Notes: a model not told the origin generated them from the sequence alone. Numbered from the stretch's first letter, positions 1 through 4,901 are shown. The stretch: DNA of 7,615 nucleotides from Candidatus Iainarchaeum sp. (GCA_028714395.1 JAQTMJ010000037.1:1-7615), one strand, 5' to 3'. Numbers and translations: made by a program.

Positions 1-729
1 CTGTACCTCAGAGTCAACATCCCCCATTGTTTTTCCCCCCATGCGTGTGGTTCCTGCGTCCACCACATATGCTCCCTGCTTTACCATGGCGGGCTTTATG
101 AGGCCGGGCTTTCCCACTGCCACAACGAGCACATCCGCTTTCTTCGTGAACTCCGCAAGATTCCTTGTCCTGGAATGGCATATGGTTACCGTTGCGTCAC
201 GGTTCAGGAGCATTGCGGCCATGGGCTTCCCCACTATGCTGCTCCTTCCCACGACCACGGCATTGGCGCCTTTTAGCCGGACCTTGTAATGCTCCAGCAG
301 CATTATTATCCCCGCGGGAGTAGCCGGTGCGAACGCATCCTCTTCGTTGTTGAGCAGGACCTTTCCGATATTCACTGAGTGAAGCCCGTCAACGTCCTTT
401 TCCGGTTTTATGTGTTCGGTCACCCTGTCCGCGTCAATGTGCCCGGGAAGCGGAAGCTGGACGATGAACCCATCCACTCTTTTGTCCGCGTTGAGCCTTT
501 CAACAAGCGCCAGAACCTCCTTCTCATCCACATCCTGCGGGAGATGGAACAGTTCCGCGTCCATCCCGGCTTTCTTCGCGGTCTCTATTTTTTTTCTCAC
601 GTATATCTGCGAGGGCTGGTCGTCGCCCACAAGGACTATGGCAAGCTTCGGACGCACTTTCATCCGCTTCGCTTCGGCCTTTATTTTCTCCACTATGCTT
701 TCGGCCAGGGCGGTTCCATTCAGAAGCAT
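1..729 (-). CDS. folD: Bifunctional methylenetetrahydrofolate dehydrogenase/cyclohydrolase FolD, 3'-truncated by window edge
   Basis: Read from the reverse complement, an open frame of 243 codons runs from the ATG at 729 off the left edge. It begins MLLNGTALAESI and carries the FolD hallmarks in order: SQIYVRKK with the catalytic YxxxK (about residues 41-48), VQLPLPGH, EKDVDGLH, the NADP-binding GRSSIVGKP, and VVDAGTTR followed by GDVD near the edge. FolD interconverts 5,10-methylene- and 5,10-methenyl-tetrahydrofolate and hydrolyses the latter to 10-formyl-tetrahydrofolate in the cytoplasm, feeding one-carbon units to purine and thymidylate synthesis. About 40 C-terminal residues are missing compared with the usual 280-300. 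An in-frame stop at 754-756 leaves ATG 729 as the only reasonable start. It is divergent from the thymidylate kinase region, another nucleotide-synthesis gene. Family assignment is firm. Confidence 0.95.
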   Translation of the reverse strand, partial: MLLNGTALAESIVEKIKAEAKRMKVRPKLAIVLVGDDQPSQIYVRKKIETAKKAGMDAELFHLPQDVDEKEVLALVERLNADKRVDGFIVQLPLPGHIDADRVTEHIKPEKDVDGLHSVNIGKVLLNNEEDAFAPATPAGIIMLLEHYKVRLKGANAVVVGRSSIVGKPMAAMLLNRDATVTICHSRTRNLAEFTKKADVLVVAVGKPGLIKPAMVKQGAYVVDAGTTRMGGKTMGDVDSEVQ

Positions 730-750
730 TATTGGCTTTCCGGTTCCAGC

Positions 751-758
751 CTTTTAAA
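751..758 (-). promoter_or_regulatory. TATA box of folD, predicted leaderless transcript
   Basis: On the minus strand CTTTAAAAG lies with its centre about 26 nt before the folD ATG at 729. That is the usual archaeal distance from TATA to transcription start, so transcription probably begins at or next to the start codon. No clear Shine-Dalgarno precedes this ATG, which agrees. Prediction from spacing only. Confidence 0.55.
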
Positions 759-776
759 GCTTTTTCGCAATCGAAC

Positions 777-788
777 CTTTTTAATAAT
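777..788 (+). promoter_or_regulatory. TATA box for the mini-ORF array and tmk
   Basis: CTTTTTAATAAT is centred near 783, which predicts transcription start around 807-811, just at or before the GGAAGGTG Shine-Dalgarno (807-814) of the first mini-ORF. All three 86-bp units would then be transcribed ahead of tmk. The 90-bp gap between folD and the first mini-ORF (730-819) holds only this and the divergent folD promoter. Confidence 0.5.
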
Positions 789-819
789 GTTTTCAGAATT
801 AACCCTGGAAGGTGCTCTT

Positions 820-912
820 ATGCTGATAGTTTTCGAAGGCATTGACACGCTCGCCGGCAATCCGGCGACCTATCAACGCCTTCGCTTTGCGGAGGAGGTG
901 CTACCATGCTGA
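820..912 (+). CDS. Mini-ORF 1 (30 aa), decoy copy of the Tmk N-terminus
   Basis: It begins MLIVFEGIDT, matching Tmk residues 1-9, then continues LAGNPATYQRLR and ends in a Cys before TGA (910-912). The P-loop glycines and lysine of Tmk are absent, so it cannot be a kinase. It is preceded by GGAAGGTG at 807-814, five nt before the ATG, a good archaeal Shine-Dalgarno. Its stop overlaps the next ATG as ATGCTGA (906-912), which suits termination-reinitiation coupling. Whether the peptide matters or only its translation does cannot be told from the sequence. Confidence 0.6.
   Translation: MLIVFEGIDTLAGNPATYQRLRFAEEVLPC
834..884 (+). other. Foldback hairpin of unit 1
   Basis: Outer arm CGAAGGC (834-840) pairs perfectly with GCCTTCG (878-884). 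After an A·C mismatch TTGA pairs with TCAA. The apex is TCGCCGG, loop CAAT, CCGGCGA, seven base pairs. The 5' arm is tmk-derived coding sequence, while the 3' arm is extra sequence not found in tmk. Confidence 0.75.
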
Positions 913-998
913 TAGTCTTCGAAGGCATTGACACAGCCGTCGGCGAACCGACAGCTTATCGCTGCCTTCGTCTTGGAAAAAAGGTGTTCTTATGCTGA
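906..998 (+). CDS. Mini-ORF 2 (30 aa), the most diverged unit
   Basis: It begins MLIVFEGIDT like the first, then reads AVGEPTAYRCLR and ends VFLC before TGA (996-998). Length is again exactly 30 codons. Its RBS lies in the end of unit 1 (GGAGGAGGTG, 891-900). Most differences from units 1 and 3 change amino acids, yet several pairs of changes preserve the hairpin. That points to selection on nucleic-acid structure more than on the peptide. The stop again overlaps the next ATG as ATGCTGA. Confidence 0.6.
   Translation: MLIVFEGIDTAVGEPTAYRCLRLGKKVFLC
920..970 (+). other. Foldback hairpin of unit 2, with compensatory changes
   Basis: CGAAGGCA (920-927) pairs with TGCCTTCG (963-970), eight perfect base pairs. 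The apex is AGCCGTCGG, loop CGAA, CCGACAGCT, with one C·A mismatch. Relative to unit 1, three stem pairs have changed on both sides: C-G to T-A, T-A to C-G, and G-C to A-T. Confidence 0.75.
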
Positions 999-1084
999 TA
1001 GTCTTCGAAGGCATCGATACGCTCGCCGGCAATCCGGCGACCTATCAACGCCTTCGTGCTGGTCAAGAGGTGCTCTTATGCTGA
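992..1084 (+). CDS. Mini-ORF 3 (30 aa), directly coupled to tmk
   Basis: It reads MLIVFEGIDT then LAGNPATYQRLR as in mini-ORF 1, ending VLLC. TGA at 1082-1084 overlaps the tmk ATG at 1078 as ATGCTGA. Its first 27 nt are identical to tmk, whereas mini-ORF 1 differs at three of those positions, so this is the copy closest to tmk in its head as well as in place. A ribosome finishing this frame would end on top of the tmk start codon, next to the tmk Shine-Dalgarno. Confidence 0.6.
   Translation: MLIVFEGIDTLAGNPATYQRLRAGQEVLLC
1006..1056 (+). other. Foldback hairpin of unit 3
   Basis: Same core as unit 1: CGAAGGC (1006-1012) with GCCTTCG (1050-1056), GATA with TATC in the middle, and TCGCCGG/CCGGCGA around the loop CAAT. 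The 3' arm GCCTTCG could instead pair with the identical CGAAGGC inside tmk (1092-1098), which would enclose the tmk RBS and ATG. Confidence 0.75.
1067..1072 (+). promoter_or_regulatory. Shine-Dalgarno that fixes the tmk start
   Basis: GAGGTG lies five nt before ATG 1078, the same GGTG-to-ATG spacing as the other units. The tmk frame stays open upstream to about 928, but the P-loop domain starts at MLIVFEGID, so 1078 is the start. Confidence 0.8.
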
Positions 1085-1647
1085 TAGTCTTCGAAGGCAT
1101 CGATGGATCCGGGAAGGATACGCAGCTGGATTTGCTGCGGAAGGAGCTGAAGTTTGATTATTTCAAGTACCCCACGAAAAAATTCGGCATATTGAACGAC
1201 TACTTGGAGAAGAAACTTGCGCTCGCGTCCAAATCCCTTTTTCATCTTTTTCTCGCAGACATAGCCAACGAGCAGGAAGCTGTCGCAAAATCAAAATTTG
1301 CGGTCCTGGACCGCTATGTTTTTTCCACCATCGCATACGAGCTTGATGGAATAAATTACGCGAACGCGAAAAAAATAGTTGAGGCGAGCAATTTCCTGAA
1401 GCCCGACTTGGTGCTTTACCTGGACCTCACTTCGGAAACCGCGCAGGCAAGGAAAAGCAGGCAGAAAGCCCTGGACAGGTACGAGGAGAGCGCAGCCTAT
1501 CTCGGGCGTGTGCGTGCAAACTATTTAAAACTGTTCAAGGATAAGTTCCTTACCGACAACTGGCGCCTAGTGGATGCCAGCAAAGGTATAGGGGAAGTGC
1601 ATGCGCAGGTTGTCGGTGCCATGAAGGACGCAGGCGTGAATTTCTGA
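1078..1647 (+). CDS. tmk: Thymidylate (dTMP) kinase
   Basis: A 189-aa P-loop nucleoside monophosphate kinase that phosphorylates dTMP to dTDP with ATP, the last specific step to dTTP. Visible motifs are the beta-1 strand and P-loop MLIVFEGIDGSGKDTQ (residues 1-16), VLDRYVFSTIAYE with the DRY motif at D78-Y80, and a LID-like arginine-rich segment ARKSRQKALDRYEE (124-137). Length is slightly below the usual 200-215. One oddity is that the Walker A Ser/Thr after the lysine is Asp (GKD-T); the next residue is Thr. The segment equivalent to the common ADR motif reads ADIANE. Expression probably depends on translation through the three upstream mini-ORFs, because mini-ORF 3 stops within the tmk start. 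A related deoxynucleoside or broad NMP kinase role is possible. Confidence 0.85.
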   Translation: MLIVFEGIDGSGKDTQLDLLRKELKFDYFKYPTKKFGILNDYLEKKLALASKSLFHLFLADIANEQEAVAKSKFAVLDRYVFSTIAYELDGINYANAKKIVEASNFLKPDLVLYLDLTSETAQARKSRQKALDRYEESAAYLGRVRANYLKLFKDKFLTDNWRLVDASKGIGEVHAQVVGAMKDAGVNF

Positions 1648-1691
1648 TTCTTGTTTCGTGTTTCGAAACGTGGACGGAAATAAAATATTTT

Positions 1692-1805
1692 GCTCCCATA
1701 GTCTAGCCCGGTCAAGGACGGTGGACTTTCAATCCATTAACTCGGGTTCAAAAGCTTTCGCTGACGCGAAAATTCGTCAGCAAGCTGACAATCCCGATGG
1801 GAGCG
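1692..1805 (+). tRNA. tRNA-Glu (anticodon UUC), interrupted in the T-loop
   Basis: The cloverleaf folds by eye. The acceptor is GCTCCCA (1692-1698) with TGGGAGC (1798-1804) and discriminator G1805. The D stem is GTCT with GGAC around an 11-nt loop containing GG. The anticodon stem GTGGA/TCCAT has loop CTTTCAA, giving anticodon TTC and hence Glu. The variable loop is TAAC. The T stem is TCGGG (1742-1746) with CCCGA (1793-1797). Between the T-stem arms lie 46 nt instead of 7. Removing 39 nt restores a normal TTCAAAT loop. CCA is not encoded, as is common in archaea. Confidence 0.93.
1752..1790 (+). other. Probable 39-nt tRNA intron at T-loop position 58/59
   Basis: The insertion forms a strong hairpin: AGCTT (1753-1757) with AAGCT (1782-1786), a TC bulge, then GCTGACG (1760-1766) with CGTCAGC (1775-1781) around an 8-nt loop. 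Flanking single strands AAA (1750-1752) and CAA (1789-1791) could be the two 3-nt bulges of a relaxed bulge-helix-bulge. Cutting after their second base (AA|A and CA|A) gives exactly the 39-nt intron and a TTCAAAT loop. The helix between the bulges has only two good pairs, so it is not canonical. Exact ends could slide by one or two A residues. Confidence 0.65.
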
Positions 1806-1806
1806 A

Positions 1807-1811
1807 TTTTT
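1807..1811 (+). terminator. Oligo-T terminator after tRNA-Glu
   Basis: Five T residues start two nt after the tRNA discriminator base, typical of archaeal intrinsic termination. Confidence 0.45.
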
Positions 1812-1854
1812 CAGTTCTTATCTAGATTTCATCAGAACCGAGCCTGAGCAAATG

Positions 1855-1863
1855 CTTATTTAG
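1855..1863 (+). promoter_or_regulatory. TATA box for the DUF3467-like gene
   Basis: CTTATTTAG is centred about 26 nt before the GGTGAT Shine-Dalgarno at 1884-1889. This is the same layout as the mini-ORF and radical SAM promoters. Confidence 0.4.
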
Positions 1864-1893
1864 CTTCCCGCCGAATTCGCCTCGGTGATATTC

Positions 1894-2262
1894 ATGCCGA
1901 GAAAAGCCAGCAAAGTGAAAGAGCCCCAGCTGCCCGAATTGGTGCATGTGCGCGACCCGGATTACAGGGAAGTTTACGCGACCGGGGCACTCGGCGTCTT
2001 TGATTCCCCCGGAGGTTTCCACATAACCTTCTATTCGCCCAACAGGAAACTTGAAACCCTGGGCAGGGAAGGCCCCCAGGTTGTGGAAGTTTCGCACAAG
2101 GTGAAAATTATAGTTACTCCAGCAACGCTCAAGCACGTCCTCCTGTGGCTCACGAAAAGCCTTGAGGAATACGAATCAAAATTCGGGAAGCTCCAGGAGC
2201 CCATACTCCCCACAAGGACAAGCATAATAGGCGCCCATCCGCCTGAAACCATGTACGGCTAG
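1894..2262 (+). CDS. Small DUF3467-like protein of unknown function
   Basis: A 122-aa soluble protein with a basic N-terminal tail (MPRKASKVKEP) and a compact domain. The domain contains YATGALGVFDSPGGFHITFY (about residues 29-48), VSHKVKIIVTPATLKHVLLW (about 69-88) and an amphipathic helix SLEEYESKFGKL. The order 'aerobic-strand region, then V.I..TP...K.LL..L......YE..FG' resembles the DUF3467 family, for which no biochemical role is established. That match is from memory of the family pattern. ATG 1894 is preferred over the in-frame GTG 1885, because GTG 1885 lies within the GGTGAT Shine-Dalgarno (1884-1889), four nt before ATG 1894. No membrane segment or signal peptide. It appears to be a single-gene transcript with its own promoter. 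Confidence 0.75.
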   Translation: MPRKASKVKEPQLPELVHVRDPDYREVYATGALGVFDSPGGFHITFYSPNRKLETLGREGPQVVEVSHKVKIIVTPATLKHVLLWLTKSLEEYESKFGKLQEPILPTRTSIIGAHPPETMYG

Positions 2263-2269
2263 CTCATGC

Positions 2270-2276
2270 TTTTAAA
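2270..2276 (+). promoter_or_regulatory. TATA box for hppA
   Basis: TTTTAAA predicts a start near 2299 and a leader of about 26 nt. That leader includes the strong Shine-Dalgarno GAGGTGG (2314-2320), four nt before ATG 2325. Confidence 0.55.
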
Positions 2277-2324
2277 TTTTTCTTCTCTATCCTTAATCCT
2301 ATTCTAGCATTTAGAGGTGGAAAT

Positions 2325-4289
2325 ATGATTGATGCGGTTTTAGCGGCAATTGGCGCAGGCATATTCGTTCTCATATACGCTGCCTACCTTGTTTACAGCA
2401 TACTCAAAGCTCCGCAGGGCAGCGAGAAGATGCAGGAAATCGCGAAGGCCATACAGGAGGGCGCGGACGCGTTCCTGAAAAGGCAGTACACAACCCTTGC
2501 ACCGCTCGCGATTATACTCGCATTGGTGATAGGCTATTTCATCGGCTGGCAGACCGGCGCGGCATTCTCGGTGGGCGTGCTCAGCTCTGCGCTCGCAGGC
2601 TACGTGGGCATGATGGTTTCCGTGCGCGCGAACGTGCGCGTCGCGGAAGGAGCCAAGCAGGGCTTTGCAAGGGCGCTTGCGCTCGCGTTCAACGGCGGCG
2701 CAGTGACCGGCATGGCCCTCATGGGCCTGGGGCTGGTCGCGGTGAGCGGGCTCTATGCGATTTTCGGCGTAATTCCGCTCATAGGGTTCGGTTTCGGTGC
2801 TTCCCTCATATCATTATTCGCAAGAGTCGGAGGAGGGATATACACTAAAGCGGCGGATGTGGGCGCTGACTTGGTGGGAAAAGTGGAGAAAGGGATACCC
2901 GAAGATGATCCGAGGAATCCAGCAGTTATAGCTGACAATGTAGGGGACAACGTGGGGGACTGCGCAGGGATGGCTGCCGATGTTTTTGAATCCTTCGTGG
3001 TCACGGTGATTGCGGCAATACTTTTGGGTTCTGCGCCCGGAATGCCCGCTGAGTACGCATCTTACCCGCTCCTGCTTGCCGCGATAGGCGGAGTTGCAAG
3101 CGTGTTCGGCTCATTCTTCGTGAGCGTGAACGACAAGAAGATAATGAACGCCTTTTACAAGGGGATAATCGCAACCGCGCTGCTCATGGCGCTCGGCGTG
3201 TACTTCGCCATAGCCAGGATGGAGCTGTTCCTCTCAGCACTCGTGGGAATAGCGGTCACCGTATGCATGTTCCTGATATCTGAATATTACACTGCAAAGG
3301 AGCACAAGCCTGTGCAGAGCGTCGCGACCGCGGCCAAGACAGGCGCAGGCACGAACCTCATCCAGGGACTCGCAGTGGGAATGGAATCCACAGGGCTCCC
3401 GGCGCTGCTCATAATATTTGCAATAGCAATATCGTTCAAGCTCGCAGGGATATACGGAATAGCTTTTGCAGCAGCTGCGATGCTCTCGCTCAGTGGGATA
3501 GTGATTGCAATCGATTCCTACGGCCCGATAACAGACAACGCGGGAGGCATAGCCGAGATGTCCGGGCTTTCCGGAAAAGTGCGTGAAGTTACGGATGAGC
3601 TGGACGCGGTGGGGAACACCACGAAAGCAACCACAAAGGGGTTTGCGATAGCAGGCGCAGCGCTCGGGGCGCTCGCGCTCTTCTCCGCATTCGCAGCAGA
3701 CGCGAAAATAACCAGCGTGGACCTTCTCCAGCCCGCGGTAACCATAGGGCTTTTCATAGGCGCTTTGCTCCCGTTCATCTTCTCCAGCATGCTCATGACC
3801 GCCGTAGGGAGGGCGGCATTCTTCATAGTTGAGGAAGTGCGGAGGCAGTTCAGGGAAATAAAGGGATTGATGGAGGGCAAGGCAAAGCCTGACTACGCGC
3901 GCGCGGTTGACATAAGCACAAAGACCGCGCTCGGAGAGCTTCTTGTTCCAGGAATGCTCGCTGTGTTCACTCCGCTGGTGGTTGGTTTGCTGCTCGGGGC
4001 TGAAGCGCTCGCAGGGCTTCTCGCAGGCGCGATTGCAAGCGGCTTCCTCATGGCATTATTCATGTCCACATCCGGAGCGGCCTGGGACAACGCGAAAAAA
4101 TACATAGAGATGGGCAATTTCGGCGGAAAGGGGAGCGACACCCACAAGGCAGCAGTAGTTGGGGATACTTTAGGCGACCCGTTCAAGGACACCGCAGGGC
4201 CTGCGCTGAACGCGCTCATAAAAGTGGTGAACACGGTCTCGCTGGTGTTCGTGGCTTTGATTCTGAAATACGGGATAAAGCTAATTTGA
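2325..4289 (+). CDS. hppA: Membrane-bound proton-translocating pyrophosphatase, K+-independent type
   Basis: A 654-aa, mostly hydrophobic protein, the length of prokaryotic M-PPases, which have about 16 membrane helices. It hydrolyses PPi and pumps H+ out of the cytoplasm. Catalytic signatures are intact: D178VGADLVGKVEKGIPEDD with D-x7-K-x-E (D178, K186, E188), the run PRNPAVIADNVGDNVGDCAG with D204, D208 and D212, and near the C-terminus WDNAKKYIE and GDTLGDPFKDTAGP. In the region that decides ion dependence it reads GNTTKATTKG, with Lys434 and Thr437. Characterised K+-dependent enzymes have Ala at both sites, whereas Lys/Thr marks K+-independent H+ pumps. It has its own promoter and terminator. 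The role inferred is saving energy from PPi released in biosynthesis. Confidence 0.96.
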   Translation: MIDAVLAAIGAGIFVLIYAAYLVYSILKAPQGSEKMQEIAKAIQEGADAFLKRQYTTLAPLAIILALVIGYFIGWQTGAAFSVGVLSSALAGYVGMMVSVRANVRVAEGAKQGFARALALAFNGGAVTGMALMGLGLVAVSGLYAIFGVIPLIGFGFGASLISLFARVGGGIYTKAADVGADLVGKVEKGIPEDDPRNPAVIADNVGDNVGDCAGMAADVFESFVVTVIAAILLGSAPGMPAEYASYPLLLAAIGGVASVFGSFFVSVNDKKIMNAFYKGIIATALLMALGVYFAIARMELFLSALVGIAVTVCMFLISEYYTAKEHKPVQSVATAAKTGAGTNLIQGLAVGMESTGLPALLIIFAIAISFKLAGIYGIAFAAAAMLSLSGIVIAIDSYGPITDNAGGIAEMSGLSGKVREVTDELDAVGNTTKATTKGFAIAGAALGALALFSAFAADAKITSVDLLQPAVTIGLFIGALLPFIFSSMLMTAVGRAAFFIVEEVRRQFREIKGLMEGKAKPDYARAVDISTKTALGELLVPGMLAVFTPLVVGLLLGAEALAGLLAGAIASGFLMALFMSTSGAAWDNAKKYIEMGNFGGKGSDTHKAAVVGDTLGDPFKDTAGPALNALIKVVNTVSLVFVALILKYGIKLI

Positions 4290-4290
4290 A

Positions 4291-4310
4291 TTTTTCTTTC
4301 AGTTTTTTTT
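4291..4310 (+). terminator. T-rich terminator after hppA
   Basis: A T5 run (4291-4295) and a T8 run (4303-4310) follow the hppA stop within 21 nt. The 58-bp gap to the converging regulator gene holds nothing else recognisable. Confidence 0.55.
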
Positions 4311-4347
4311 GTCCTTCGCTCACCATTATTCTCTTCTCCTATTCGGC

Positions 4348-4797
4348 TCACAATGAGATGAATTCAGTTTTTACCTGCTTTAGGGAATTAAGGCTCCTTA
4401 TCTTCACAACGCCGGGCCTGGAGAGCACTCTTTTGGTGAATGCGTAATATTCTTCGATATCTTTCGTCCTGATTTTCGCAATGATCTCCCAGTCCCCGGT
4501 TATCACATCCACACTCTCTATCTCCTGGAATGTGGCAAGCTCGTTTGCTATCTTCTCCGGGTTGCTGTACTCTGTTGGGGAAAGATTTATGAGAACGAAA
4601 GTGCAGAATCCCATCTCTACCTGCTTGTAATCAAATACTGCCTTGTAGGTTTTTATGGCGCCGTCGCTCTCCAGCTTTTTCACATTGTAATGAATCGTCG
4701 CAGCAGGCTCTTTGATGCGCGATGCCATTGCGCCTATTTTCGGCGCGCAGAATCCCGTCTTGAGCAAAGCTATGAGCCGTTGCCGGATATTTTTCAT
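4348..4797 (-). CDS. Lrp/AsnC-family transcription regulator
   Basis: A 149-aa protein with an N-terminal winged helix-turn-helix (about residues 4-45, ending ATIHYNVKKLESDGAIKTYK) and a C-terminal RAM domain (about 62-145, with GFCTFVLINL, VDVITGDWEIIAKIRT and the closing RPGVVKIRSLN). Lrp/AsnC proteins form dimers and octamers. Many bind amino acids through RAM and wrap DNA across phased sites. The frame is open back to 4860, but ATG 4797 is chosen because the HTH begins there and the upstream part is AT-rich operator and TATA sequence. A TATA box about 26 nt before 4797 implies a leaderless mRNA. Two matching palindromes directly upstream suggest autoregulation. It is divergent from a radical SAM gene, the likely target. 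Confidence 0.88.
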   Translation of the reverse strand: MKNIRQRLIALLKTGFCAPKIGAMASRIKEPAATIHYNVKKLESDGAIKTYKAVFDYKQVEMGFCTFVLINLSPTEYSNPEKIANELATFQEIESVDVITGDWEIIAKIRTKDIEEYYAFTKRVLSRPGVVKIRSLNSLKQVKTEFISL

Positions 4798-4800
4798 GTT

Positions 4801-4815
4801 TTGAATATTATTCAA
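4801..4815. promoter_or_regulatory. Operator 1: perfect 15-bp palindrome
   Basis: TTGAATATTATTCAA is a 7-1-7 perfect palindrome centred at 4808, between the regulator's TATA box and its ATG. Binding there would block its own transcription start. It matches operator 2 at 14 of 15 positions. Confidence 0.65.
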
Positions 4816-4818
4816 GAA

Positions 4819-4827
4819 TATTAATAA
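4819..4827 (-). promoter_or_regulatory. TATA box of the Lrp-type gene
   Basis: On the minus strand TTTATTAAT lies about 26 nt before ATG 4797, between the two palindromes. This predicts a leaderless transcript. Confidence 0.55.
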
Positions 4828-4841
4828 ATACTGCGTAAAAT

Positions 4842-4856
4842 TTGAATATTCTTCAA
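4842..4856. promoter_or_regulatory. Operator 2: near-perfect 15-bp palindrome
   Basis: TTGAATATTCTTCAA differs from operator 1 at one base. It is centred at 4849, 41 bp or about four helical turns from operator 1, so both face the same side of the DNA. It abuts the upstream edge of the divergent radical SAM promoter, where archaeal Lrp-type activators can recruit TBP. Confidence 0.6.
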
Positions 4857-4861
4857 TCAAA

Positions 4862-4868
4862 CTATTAA
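4862..4868 (+). promoter_or_regulatory. TATA box for the radical SAM/methyltransferase unit
   Basis: CTATTAAG, within 4861-4869, sits about 26 nt before the GGTGAT Shine-Dalgarno (4892-4897) and directly downstream of operator 2. Confidence 0.4.
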
Positions 4869-4901
4869 GGGTCCGCCGTCAAAGCTTTTTTGGTGATTAT
4901 G

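Larger units (their letters stand above)
820..1077 (+). repeat. Three tandem 86-bp units, each a partial copy of the tmk start plus a foldback
   Basis: Units start at ATG 820, 906 and 992, and tmk itself starts at 1078, so the period is exactly 86 bp three times. Each unit holds the first 26-27 nt of tmk (ATG to the GGCAT[T/C]GA region), a foldback absent from tmk, and a new purine-rich ribosome binding site. Units 1 and 3 share an identical core from unit position 28 to 65 and differ at about 13 sites overall. Unit 2 differs from unit 1 at about 25 of 86. Since 86 is not a multiple of 3, each unit shifts frame and its stop falls inside the next start (ATGCTGA). The divergence between units argues against an assembly artefact. 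Confidence 0.93.

Noticed and set aside
41..912. Plus-strand open frames across 41-757, and the 379-912 frame
   Set aside because: They are antisense shadows of folD. Only the last 30 codons of the 379-912 frame are meaningful, as mini-ORF 1.
1030..1056. Repeat core as a fragment of 23S rRNA antisense (CCTATCAACG resembles the rRNA 5' region)
   Set aside because: The match is about 10 bases, is not kept in unit 2, and the surrounding bases follow hairpin pairing instead.
928..1077. In-frame upstream extension of tmk (about 50 extra codons)
   Set aside because: It runs through the repeat units out of frame with their own starts, has no matching RBS, and the kinase fold begins at MLIVFEGID at 1078.
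820..1098. CRISPR-like array (about 26-bp repeats with 60-bp spacers)
   Set aside because: The 'repeats' are tmk coding sequence, two of the 'spacers' are nearly identical, and frame, RBS and hairpin are conserved in every unit. No cas gene is present.
1660..1669. Palindrome GTTTCGAAAC between tmk and tRNA-Glu
   Set aside because: Only 10 bp, with too little loop for a stable RNA hairpin and no matching second site. It shares TTCGAA with the mini-ORFs but is probably chance.
1682..1691. AT-rich AAAATATTTT as TATA box of tRNA-Glu
   Set aside because: It abuts the mature 5' end, too close for a start about 26 nt downstream, unless the tRNA is cut from the tmk transcript.
4798..4860. Longer start for the Lrp-type regulator at 4860
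   Set aside because: The extension is AT-rich, encodes no conserved part of the family, and coincides with the TATA box and two palindromes.
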